Assembly (NCBI GenBank): GCA_016180765.1
Contig: JACPAP010000272.1
Location: forward strand, 1 to 12,999
Reading direction: 5' to 3'
Length of the DNA: 12,999 nucleotides
Origin: Gemmatimonadota bacterium
GTDB taxonomy: Bacteria > Gemmatimonadota > Gemmatimonadetes > Gemmatimonadales > GWC2-71-9
Of the stretch, positions 1-6,388 are shown piece after piece. The position numbers and the translations under genes were made by a program. The notes beneath the pieces were generated by a model, which ran no database searches, was not told where the DNA came from, and worked only from the letters and a program-made list of their open reading frames with translations. Numbering within the stretch: position 1 is the stretch's first letter; each line of letters starts with the position of its first letter.

Positions 1-23
1 TCCTGCGGGAGCGCTACCTGTAG
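1..23 (+). CDS. Possible C-terminal tail of an upstream gene
   Basis: Reading frame 3 from base 3 gives Leu-Arg-Glu-Arg-Tyr-Leu followed by a TAG stop at 21-23. This could be the last codons of a plus-strand gene that begins outside the window. Six codons cannot be assigned to a family, and an open stretch this short occurs by chance, so the call is weak. If true, only 93 bases separate it from the peptidase start at 117, and the palindrome at 44-59 would lie in that gap. Confidence 0.2.
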
Positions 24-43
24 TGTGCTGAATGTGGCATCGG

Positions 44-59
44 TGCTAAAATTTTAGCA
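44..59. promoter_or_regulatory. Perfect 16-bp AT-rich palindrome, likely operator and/or extended -10
   Basis: The sequence TGCTAAAATTTTAGCA is its own reverse complement over all 16 bases and is an AT-rich island in very GC-rich DNA. Its left half also reads TG-n-TAAAAT, a good extended -10 element, and by symmetry the same is true on the minus strand. Transcription from the plus-strand element would begin near 59-60, giving a leader of about 57 bases before the ATG at 117. No convincing -35 hexamer is visible 17 bases upstream. The symmetry suggests a dimeric repressor or activator site. The regulator is not identifiable here. Confidence 0.55.
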
Positions 60-116
60 TCTTGAGCCGGAGTGTCAAGTCAGCATATTGCCGCAGGCCC
101 ACTTCCGGACACTTCC

Positions 117-2432
117 ATGCGACCCAGCGCGCTCCTGCTTGCCACCGTCCTCGCCCAACCCTCTCTCGCCCAGGCGCCTCGCGCCCTCACCGCCCAGGAC
201 TACGCCCGGGCCGAGCAGTTCATGGGCTACAACACCAATCCCCTGGTGTTCGGCGCTCCCGTGCGACCCTCATGGCTCCCGGGCGATCGCTTCTGGTACC
301 GGAACACCATCCCCGAGGGCGCCGAGTTTGTCCTGGTGGATCCGGCGAGAAGGACCCGCGCGCGGGCATTCGACCACGAGCGACTGGCCGCGGCGCTCTC
401 CCGCGCGGCGGACACCAGCTACGGCGCGTTCAACCTGCCCTTCACCCAGTTCGAGCTCTCGAGCGACGGACGGTCGATCTCGTTTGACGCCCGCGGCCGC
501 CGCTGGACCTGCGACGTGCAGGGCACGCGATGCACCGGCGAGGCTCGCCGCGGCGACGACGGGCGCCGGAACGCCGTGGTCTCGCCGGACGGCAAGCGCG
601 CCGCGTTCGTTCGGGACTACAACCTCTGGGTCCGCGACCTTTCGACCGGCGCGGAGAAACAGCTCACCACGGACGGTATCGAGGACTTTGGCTACGCCAC
701 CAACAACGCGGGCTGGGTGAAGAGCGACATGCCGGTGGTGGTCTGGTCACCCGAGTCCCAGAAGATCGCCACGTTCCAGCACGACGGCCGCGCGGTGGGT
801 GAGATGTATCTGGTGGAAACCCGGGTGGGGCATCCCGTGCTGGAGGCCTGGAAATACCCGCTCCCCGGCGACAGCGCGATCTTCACCATCCATCGGGTGA
901 TCATTGACGTAGGTGCCGGGCGCGTGATCCGCCTCCAGATGCCGCCGGACCCGCACCGCTCCAGCCTGTGCGATCACGTGGTGTGCGGCGGCCAGTGGGC
1001 CGACGTCGAGTGGAGCCCTGATGGGTCCCAGCTGTTCTTCCTTTCCACCTCGCGCGACCACCAGCGCGAGCAGCTCCGCGTGGCGGATGCGGCCACCGGC
1101 GCGGTGCGGGACATCCTGCAAGAGACGGTGGAGACCTTCTTCGAGTCCGGCAATGGCCGGGTCAACTGGCACGCGTTGCCGGCGTCCAACGAGATCCTGT
1201 GGTTCTCCCAGCGCGACGATTGGGGTCATCTGTACCTGTACGACCTCACCACCGGACAACTGAAACACCAGATCACCCGCGGCGCCTGGAACGTGCTCCA
1301 GGTGCTGCGGATAGACGAGCGGGCCCACACCATCTATTTCCTTGGCGCGGGACGCGAGGCGGGCGATCCGTATTTCCGGAAGCTCTACAGTGTGCGCATG
1401 GACGGCAGCCGCTTGACGCTGCTTACGCCGGAGGACGCGAACCACGACGTGACGTGGTCTCCCTCGGGCCGATTTTTCGTGGACAGCTACTCGCGGCCGG
1501 ACGTACCTCCGGTCACGGTGCTGCGAGATCCCAACGGTCGGGCGGTCGTGCCGCTGGAGAAAGCGGACATTTCCCGATTGCTGGCCACCGGCTGGACGCC
1601 GCCCACGCCGTTCACGGTGAAGGCGCGGGACGGCCGGACCGATCTCTACGGTCTGATGTACCGGCCCACCGGGTTCGACTCCACGAAGCGATACCCCATC
1701 ATCAACCACCATTATCCCGGCCCGCAGAGCGGGAGCATCGGTAGCCGGAGCTTCTCGGCGGCGCGGGGCGACGCGCGGGCCCTGGCCGAGCTGGGGTTCG
1801 TCGTGGTCCAGATAGATGGCATGGGCACGCCGATGCGCTCCAAGTCGTTCCATGCGGCGTACTACGGCAACATGGGCGACAACGGGTTGCCCGATCAGAT
1901 CGCCGGGATGAAGGAGCTGGCTTCGCGGCACCCGTGGATCGACCTCGAGCGCGCCGGGATCTATGGCCATTCCGGCGGCGGGTTCTCCTCGGCGGACGCG
2001 ATTCTCCGCTATCCCGAGTTCTTCAAGGTGGCGGTCTCACAGGCCGGCAATCACGACAACCGGAATTACGAGGACGACTGGGCGGAGAAGTGGCAGGGGC
2101 TGTTGAAGCAGCTCACCGATAGCACCACCAACTACGACAACCAGGCCAATCAGCTCCTGGCCAAGAACCTGCGCGGGAAGCTCCTGATCGCGCACGGCAC
2201 CATGGACGACAACGTGCCGTACTACAGCACCTTGCTGGTGGTGAACGAGCTGATCCGCCACAACAAGGATTTCGATTTCATCCTGTTCCCCAACCGGCGG
2301 CACGGGTTCGGGAACGAGCCGTACATGGTGCGGCGGCGGTGGGACTACTTCGTCAGGCACCTCATGGGGGCCGAGCCGCCGCAAGAATATCGGATGCGCC
2401 CGCCGGGCACCGCGAATCGCCCGGGCCCGTGA
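117..2432 (+). CDS. Secreted S9-family (prolyl oligopeptidase / DPP IV-like) serine peptidase
   Basis: This 771-residue protein probably hydrolyses peptides outside the cytoplasm. The ATG at 117 is preferred over an in-frame GTG at 72 because it places a short signal peptide (MRPSALLLATVLAQ..., likely cut after Ala-Gln-Ala near residue 20) at the N-terminus. No clear Shine-Dalgarno precedes it. The first ~480 residues look like the DPP IV N-terminal beta-propeller, with repeated W-S-P-D/E/S-G/S blade motifs. The C-terminal alpha/beta-hydrolase domain holds the whole catalytic triad: Ser619 in GHSGGG, Asp697 in HGTMDDNV and His729 in RRHGFG. The glutamate pair that true dipeptidyl peptidases use to bind the substrate N-terminus is not visible at its usual place before the propeller WSP motif (the region reads ATNNAGWVKSD), so exact DPP specificity is doubtful. 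The gene stands alone, with its stop 5 bases from the end of the convergent acetyltransferase gene. Confidence 0.93.
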   Translation: MRPSALLLATVLAQPSLAQAPRALTAQDYARAEQFMGYNTNPLVFGAPVRPSWLPGDRFWYRNTIPEGAEFVLVDPARRTRARAFDHERLAAALSRAADTSYGAFNLPFTQFELSSDGRSISFDARGRRWTCDVQGTRCTGEARRGDDGRRNAVVSPDGKRAAFVRDYNLWVRDLSTGAEKQLTTDGIEDFGYATNNAGWVKSDMPVVVWSPESQKIATFQHDGRAVGEMYLVETRVGHPVLEAWKYPLPGDSAIFTIHRVIIDVGAGRVIRLQMPPDPHRSSLCDHVVCGGQWADVEWSPDGSQLFFLSTSRDHQREQLRVADAATGAVRDILQETVETFFESGNGRVNWHALPASNEILWFSQRDDWGHLYLYDLTTGQLKHQITRGAWNVLQVLRIDERAHTIYFLGAGREAGDPYFRKLYSVRMDGSRLTLLTPEDANHDVTWSPSGRFFVDSYSRPDVPPVTVLRDPNGRAVVPLEKADISRLLATGWTPPTPFTVKARDGRTDLYGLMYRPTGFDSTKRYPIINHHYPGPQSGSIGSRSFSAARGDARALAELGFVVVQIDGMGTPMRSKSFHAAYYGNMGDNGLPDQIAGMKELASRHPWIDLERAGIYGHSGGGFSSADAILRYPEFFKVAVSQAGNHDNRNYEDDWAEKWQGLLKQLTDSTTNYDNQANQLLAKNLRGKLLIAHGTMDDNVPYYSTLLVVNELIRHNKDFDFILFPNRRHGFGNEPYMVRRRWDYFVRHLMGAEPPQEYRMRPPGTANRPGP

Positions 2433-2437
2433 TGGCC

Positions 2438-2935
2438 CTAGGCCCTGGCGCGCCACCGATCATCGACCAGGACCACGGATTCCTGGATCTGGCGCCCCGG
2501 CACGGTCCAGTAGCGCCGGAGCAGCACGCGCTTCTCGGCCTCGGACACCAGGCGGAAGCCATGTCGCTCATAGAACCGCACCGCCCAGGTCGCCGCTTTC
2601 CAGGTGCCAATGAGGATGGGCCGCTGGGTCTGCGCGCGAAGCTGCTCCAGCAACGCCGAGCCGTAACCGTGGTGCTGGTGCGTGGTCCGGGTGTAGGCGT
2701 GGCGGATGAGGGTCACGTCGGCCACGTCCTGTAGGCCCATCACCGCGACGATCTCCTGGCCCTGGGTGCAGGCAGAGAACACGACGCCCGCCGCCAGCTC
2801 CTCTTGCAGCTCGGCGGCGGGCATGTAGGGTTCCTTCCAGCAGTCAGCGGGGATCTTGCCTTTATAGGCCCTGGCGCCGTCGTTGATGACGGCGAGGACA
2901 CTCGCGAAGTCCGCCGGCTCGCAGCGGCGGACCAT
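2438..2935 (-). CDS. GNAT-family N-acetyltransferase
   Basis: This protein of about 165 residues has the GNAT fold. It opens with VRRCEPADF, typical of the first beta strand, followed by a strand ending in VMGLQDVADVTLIRHAYT. The acetyl-CoA pyrophosphate loop is QHHGYGSALL (Q-x-x-G-x-G/A), and the late motif is AVRFYERHGFRLV. It should transfer an acetyl group from acetyl-CoA to an amine, but the acceptor cannot be told from sequence. The start is uncertain. The ATG at 2935 gives the N-terminus usual for this family and follows the DinB stop by 13 bases. An in-frame GTG at 2965 would add ten residues and overlap the DinB gene by 17 bases. Neither has a good ribosome site, so translation is probably coupled to the gene before it. 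Confidence 0.88.
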   Translation of the reverse strand: MVRRCEPADFASVLAVINDGARAYKGKIPADCWKEPYMPAAELQEELAAGVVFSACTQGQEIVAVMGLQDVADVTLIRHAYTRTTHQHHGYGSALLEQLRAQTQRPILIGTWKAATWAVRFYERHGFRLVSEAEKRVLLRRYWTVPGRQIQESVVLVDDRWRARA

Positions 2936-2948
2936 GGGGACGTCGTGG

Positions 2949-3449
2949 TCAGCCGTCGCGCTCACGATAGAACCTGATCAGGTCCATGCTCTTGGGCGGC
3001 GCGGCGCCCACCTGCCGGAGCATGGTCGTCACCTGGCCGCGGTGGTAGCTGGCGTGGTTCACCACATGCTGCACCATGTGCCAGACCTTCGACGAACCGG
3101 GCTGGCCGCTCAGCAGCTGGTAATCGATCACGCGGTTCAAGCCCTCCTCGCCTAAGCCGTCCACGAACGCCCGCACCTTGTTCTCGTGCTCGTTCCAGGC
3201 TCGGCGCAGCGTCCCGACGTTGGGGAACATGTCGGCCGGGAGCGCCGCGGCGGGTGACGTCCCCGTCCACCGCATGTACCAGATCCATTCCGCGAAGTAG
3301 ATGTGCGCCAGCGTGTCGCGCACCGACTTGAAGCTGCTGCCCAGGTCCTGGGTGAACTGCTCGGGGCTCAAGGCCTCCACCGCGTCCAGCACGCGGTCGC
3401 GGGCCCAGTAGTGATACGCCAGCAGTACCTGCAGGTCGCGAAGATTCAC
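2949..3449 (-). CDS. DinB-family four-helix metal-binding protein
   Basis: The 166-residue product is all-helical in character and carries the DinB/YfiT metal-binding histidine triad: His49 (in TLAHIYF) with His132 and His136 (in VNHASYHRGQV). Members of this superfamily bind a divalent metal, and some are thiol-dependent S-transferases (bacillithiol or mycothiol linked). Most remain unassigned, so I give no substrate. The start is a GTG at 3449 whose last two bases overlap the TGA of the aldehyde dehydrogenase gene (GTGA, 4-base overlap), a strong sign of translational coupling. Without this start the frame stays open back through the dehydrogenase gene as an out-of-frame shadow. Its end lies against or inside the acetyltransferase start, so the three genes form one transcript. 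Confidence 0.9.
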   Translation of the reverse strand: MNLRDLQVLLAYHYWARDRVLDAVEALSPEQFTQDLGSSFKSVRDTLAHIYFAEWIWYMRWTGTSPAAALPADMFPNVGTLRRAWNEHENKVRAFVDGLGEEGLNRVIDYQLLSGQPGSSKVWHMVQHVVNHASYHRGQVTTMLRQVGAAPPKSMDLIRFYRERDG

Positions 3450-4819
3450 TTCACCCAGACCGTCTTGACATTGACGAACTCCCGGATCCCGAAGCTCGAC
3501 AGCTCCCGCCCGTAGCCGGATTCCTTGATCCCGCCGAACGGGAGCCGAGGGTCCGACTTGACGAACGCGTTGACGAAGCAGGCGCCGGCCTGGAGTTCCT
3601 CCTTGGCGATCCGCTCGCCCCGCGCCAGGTCCCGGGTGAACACCGCGGCGCCCAGCCCAAAGCTGGTGTCGTTGGCGATGCGGATGGCATCCCGCTCGTC
3701 CGCCGCCTCGATGATCGCGGCGACCGGGCCGAACAGCTCCTCGTCGTACGCCGGCATGCCGGGCTTTACGTCCGCCAGCACCGTCGCCGGATAGAATGCT
3801 CCGATACCCGGCGCCACCGCCCCGCCGATCAGGATCTTCGCGCCGTGCGCGACCGACCGCTGGACCTGATCGTGCAGCTGGTCGCGCAGGTCCACCCGCG
3901 CCATGGGGCCCAGATCGATCCCCGGCTCCAGCGGCCGCCCGAACTTCTTCTGGCGCATCAGCGCCACGTAGCGGTCGGTGAACTCCTGAAGCACCCGCCG
4001 CACCACGATGAACCGCTTGGCCGCGATGCAGCTCTGCCCGGTGTTGATCAGCCGGGCATTGACGCAGGTTTCGACGGCGAGATCGAGGTCGGCGTCTTCC
4101 AGCACCACGTAGGGATCGCTCCCGCCCAGCTCGAGCACCGTCTTCTTCACCAACCCGCCCGCCTGGGCGGCCACCGCTTTCCCGGCAGGCGTGCTGCCGG
4201 TGAGCGTCACCGCCGTCACCGCGGGATGCTGGATCATCTTCTTCACCCGCTTGGAGCCCACCAGCACGGCGCGGAACAGGTCCTTGGGGAAGCCGGCGCC
4301 GCGGAAGATCTCCTCGATGGCCAGGGCGCACCCGAAGACGTTGGAGGCGTGCTTCAACACGCCCGCGTTCCCCGCCATCAACGCCGGCGCCGCGAACCGG
4401 AAGACCTGCCAGAACGGGAAGTTCCACGGCATGATCGCGAGGACGGTGCCCAGCGGCTCGAACGCCACGAAGCTTCGCGAGGCGTCCGTCGCGGTCGCCT
4501 CGGCGCTCAAGAAACCCGCCGCCTTCTCCGCGTAGTAGTCGCAGGCCGAGGCGCACTTCTCGACCTCCGCCTTCCCCTGCGCCAAAGGCTTCCCCATTTC
4601 CGTCGCCATCAGCTCCGCGTACTGCTCGGCGTTCTTCCGCAGGATCTCGCCAGCTTTCCTGAGGCAACGCGCGCGCTCCTCGAAGCCGGTCCGGCGCCAC
4701 TCCTGCTGCGCCGCGCCGCCCAAGAGCAGGACCCGGTCCACCTTCTTCCAGGCCCACTCGCGGTATTCGGCGATGGTCTCGCCGTCTACGGGACTGATGG
4801 TGCGGATCACGTTCGGCAT
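3446..4819 (-). CDS. gabD: NAD(P)-dependent aldehyde dehydrogenase, succinate-semialdehyde dehydrogenase type
   Basis: The 457-residue protein oxidises an aldehyde to the acid with NAD(P)+. The full ALDH active site is visible: Asn133 in MPWNFPFWQ, Glu230 in VLELGGSDP and the nucleophile Cys264 in GQSCIAAKRF. The strings MPWNFPFWQVFRFAAPALMA and GQSCIAAKRFIV, and the compact length, match the GabD1-like succinate-semialdehyde subfamily, which acts in GABA breakdown or variant TCA routes. Substrate is inferred from subfamily only. An in-frame GTG at 4849 would add ten residues, but the ATG at 4819 has a strong AGGGAG ribosome site 7 bases upstream and gives the family's usual N-terminus (MPNVIRTISPVDG). 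It is the first gene of the overlapping ALDH-DinB-GNAT set and follows the NADH dehydrogenase gene after 70 bases that contain a hairpin. Confidence 0.93.
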   Translation of the reverse strand: MPNVIRTISPVDGETIAEYREWAWKKVDRVLLLGGAAQQEWRRTGFEERARCLRKAGEILRKNAEQYAELMATEMGKPLAQGKAEVEKCASACDYYAEKAAGFLSAEATATDASRSFVAFEPLGTVLAIMPWNFPFWQVFRFAAPALMAGNAGVLKHASNVFGCALAIEEIFRGAGFPKDLFRAVLVGSKRVKKMIQHPAVTAVTLTGSTPAGKAVAAQAGGLVKKTVLELGGSDPYVVLEDADLDLAVETCVNARLINTGQSCIAAKRFIVVRRVLQEFTDRYVALMRQKKFGRPLEPGIDLGPMARVDLRDQLHDQVQRSVAHGAKILIGGAVAPGIGAFYPATVLADVKPGMPAYDEELFGPVAAIIEAADERDAIRIANDTSFGLGAAVFTRDLARGERIAKEELQAGACFVNAFVKSDPRLPFGGIKESGYGRELSSFGIREFVNVKTVWVK

Positions 4820-4826
4820 GCGAAAA

Positions 4827-4832
4827 CTCCCT
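4827..4832 (-). promoter_or_regulatory. Ribosome binding site fixing the aldehyde dehydrogenase start
   Basis: On the minus strand AGGGAG lies 7 bases before the ATG at 4819. It supports this start over the in-frame GTG at 4849, which has no comparable site. Confidence 0.75.
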
Positions 4833-4842
4833 GTTGCTCCCC

Positions 4843-4883
4843 CGCTCACCGCTCACCGAAGGGTGAGCGGTACGCGGTGAGCG
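4843..4883 (-). terminator. Doubled hairpin between ndh and the aldehyde dehydrogenase gene
   Basis: CGCTCACC occurs twice (4843-4850, 4850-4857) and its complement GGTGAGCG occurs twice (4862-4869, 4876-4883). The inner pair extends to a perfect 10-bp stem, 4848-4857 with 4862-4871, closed by a GAAG tetraloop. The outer copies could form an alternative or continuing stem. It follows the ndh stop by a few bases in the direction of transcription and precedes the aldehyde dehydrogenase ribosome site. No T-run follows it, so it may be a weak terminator, an attenuator or an RNA-stabilising stem rather than a classic intrinsic terminator. Confidence 0.5.
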
Positions 4884-4889
4884 CGGTCG

Positions 4890-6161
4890 TTATGACTTGC
4901 TCTCTTTGGCTCGCTCGATCAGCCGTATCGGTCGGTCATAGCGAAAGTAATCCCACGCCCACTCGATCAGCACCACGATGCGATTGCGAAACCCGATGAT
5001 GTAGTAGAGGTGCACGAACAGCCAGGTCAGCCACCCGATCAACCCCTTGAGCGCGACACCCCCCAGCAGCGCTACCGCATCATGGCGCCCGATGGTGGCC
5101 ATGATGCCTTTGTCGAGGTACCGGAACGTCTCCAGCGGCGCGCCCCGAGATGCCCGCAGGATGTTCCGCGCCACACTGCGCCCCTCCTGCATGGCCGGCG
5201 CCGACAATTGCGGCATCTCCCCGCCCCGGTACGGGACCGACGCGATGTCGCCGATGGCGAATACCCGCTCGTAGTCGGCGACCCGGAGATGCGGGTCCAC
5301 CTCCACCCGCCCGCTCCTGGTCAACGGCAGCCGGAGATGGGCGACCAACTCGCTGGGCTTCACCCCGGCGGCCCACACCAACGTCTTGGACCGAAGCTTC
5401 TCCCCGCCCGAGAGCGTGATCCCGTCGCCGGCCACGCTCTCGACCCGGGTGTTGAGCCGCACATCGATGCCCCGCTGCCGGAGCCGCAGCTCGGCGTCGT
5501 CACCCAGGACCTTGGGAAACGCCGGCAGGATCTGATCCCGCGCCTCGACCAGCACGATATGGACCTTGCGCAGATTGAGCTCGGGGTAGTCCTTGACCAG
5601 GACCAGCCGGATCAGCTCTACCAGCGCGCCGGCGTACTCCACCCCGGTGGGGCCGCCGCCCACGATCGCGAAGGTGAGCCAGGGCCGGCGCGCCTCCTCG
5701 TCCGGCTCGCCAGAGGCCGCCTCGAAGCAGCGGAGCACGTGGTTTCGCAGCTCGAGCGCTTCGGGCAGGTCCTTGAGCCCGTGGGACGCGTTCGCGATGC
5801 CGACGTTCCCAAAGAACTGGGAGCTGCTCCCCATCGCCAGCACCAGGTAATCGTACTCCAGTCGCTGCACCACTCCCCCGTCCACGTCTCTCACCGCCAC
5901 CCAATGGGCGTCGAAGTCCGCGCCGGCGACTTCGCCCACGCGCACCCGCACGTTGCGGGCCCCGCGAAATACCGCGCGAATGGGGTACGCGATGTCGCTG
6001 GGATTGAGCAAGGAGCTCGCCACCTGGTAGAGCAGCGGCGTGAACAGATGGTAGTTGTGGCGATCCACCAGCAGCACGTCCGCCGGTTTGCCTGCCAGCG
6101 CGCGGGCGCACGACAGGCCGCCGAACCCGGCGCCGACGCTCACGACCTTGGGGAGGGGCAT
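4890..6161 (-). CDS. ndh: Type II NADH dehydrogenase (NDH-2), FAD-dependent
   Basis: The 423-residue flavoprotein should pass electrons from NADH to quinone at the inner membrane without pumping protons. It has the FAD-binding loop VGAGFGGL at residues 9-16, the NAD-binding loop GGGPTG at 168-173 in the second Rossmann domain, and the FAD motif FAIGDIASVP at 301-310. A PAMQEG segment sits where the quinone-site glutamine is found in this family. The C-terminal part ends with a hydrophobic, Trp/Tyr-rich helix (about 375-393) and a basic tail, the usual membrane anchor of NDH-2. The frame is open upstream to 6368, but that stretch is proline/arginine-rich and runs through an intergenic inverted repeat. 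The ATG at 6161 gives the canonical N-terminus. It diverges from the permease gene at 6389. Confidence 0.93.
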   Translation of the reverse strand: MPLPKVVSVGAGFGGLSCARALAGKPADVLLVDRHNYHLFTPLLYQVASSLLNPSDIAYPIRAVFRGARNVRVRVGEVAGADFDAHWVAVRDVDGGVVQRLEYDYLVLAMGSSSQFFGNVGIANASHGLKDLPEALELRNHVLRCFEAASGEPDEEARRPWLTFAIVGGGPTGVEYAGALVELIRLVLVKDYPELNLRKVHIVLVEARDQILPAFPKVLGDDAELRLRQRGIDVRLNTRVESVAGDGITLSGGEKLRSKTLVWAAGVKPSELVAHLRLPLTRSGRVEVDPHLRVADYERVFAIGDIASVPYRGGEMPQLSAPAMQEGRSVARNILRASRGAPLETFRYLDKGIMATIGRHDAVALLGGVALKGLIGWLTWLFVHLYYIIGFRNRIVVLIEWAWDYFRYDRPIRLIERAKESKS

Positions 6162-6171
6162 GGGCGCGTGT

Positions 6172-6177
6172 AACCTA
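6172..6177 (-). promoter_or_regulatory. Candidate -10 element for ndh, close to the start codon
   Basis: On the minus strand TAGGTT (fits TAnnnT) lies 10 bases before the ndh ATG, and no ribosome site can be seen in between. If used, the leader would be only a few bases long. The match is weak and no convincing -35 is present. Confidence 0.25.
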
Positions 6178-6205
6178 GACCCATCAGGCGGTCCCGCGGT
6201 AGGGC

Positions 6206-6340
6206 GGCGCAGCGGTGCACGCCCACATGGGTCCGGAGCGCGCGTCAGTGGAGCGCGCGCCTTGGAAACTCCCATCGTCTGCGGCGGGCGCGGAACTGCT
6301 AGCGCGCAGAGGGACCCGTGTGGGCGTGCACCGCTGCGCC
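6206..6340. repeat. Long-arm inverted repeat (29-bp arms) in the ndh/permease divergent intergenic region
   Basis: Bases 6206-6234 and 6312-6340 are reverse complements at 28 of 29 positions. The one exception (6228/6318) would be a U-G wobble in a plus-strand RNA, so that RNA can form an unbroken 29-bp stem around a 77-base loop. The loop itself holds a direct repeat GGAGCGCGCG (6235-6244 and 6250-6259) and can fold a smaller GC hairpin (6238-6244 with 6254-6260). No flanking target-site duplication is evident. Apart from this repeat and candidate -10 elements, the 227-base intergenic stretch 6162-6388 shows no coding potential I can support. Confidence 0.85.
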
Positions 6341-6374
6341 ACGTGGCTGCCCTGGCGCCTTGCCGCACGTCCGC

Positions 6375-6380
6375 TATACT
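6375..6380 (+). promoter_or_regulatory. Candidate -10 box giving a nearly leaderless permease mRNA
   Basis: TATACT (5 of 6 to TATAAT) ends 8 bases before the permease ATG at 6389, and no Shine-Dalgarno sequence lies between. A transcript starting 7-8 bases downstream would begin at or next to the start codon. The best -35 at normal spacing (6352-6357, CTGGCG) is poor. Confidence 0.45.
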
Positions 6381-6388
6381 CGCCGCCC

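Noticed and set aside
69..116. Possible leader hairpin (69-76 with 108-116) that could cover the peptidase start
   Set aside because: The stem needs a bulge and is short, so I do not consider it better than chance in this GC-rich leader.
747..1970. Long minus-strand open frame opposite the S9 peptidase
   Set aside because: It is an antisense shadow of a gene with clear catalytic motifs. Its translation is Arg/Gly/His-rich with no recognisable domain.
2949..4856. A single 635-residue minus-strand frame joining the DinB domain to an upstream stretch
   Set aside because: Only the last 166 residues (DinB) look like protein. The rest is an out-of-frame reading of the aldehyde dehydrogenase gene, and the GTGA overlap explains the junction.
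3845..4999. Long plus-strand open frame across the aldehyde dehydrogenase gene and the ndh end
   Set aside because: It is antisense to two recognisable enzymes and has low-complexity Arg/His/Leu composition caused by high GC.
6206..6340. Insertion sequence with terminal inverted repeats
   Set aside because: There is no transposase frame, no target-site duplication and only 135 bp in total. Kept as an inverted repeat, with a miniature element as one possibility.
6162..6368. N-terminal extension of NADH dehydrogenase through the intergenic region
   Set aside because: The 69 extra residues are Pro/Arg-rich, run through the inverted repeat, and precede the normal FAD-binding N-terminus of the family.
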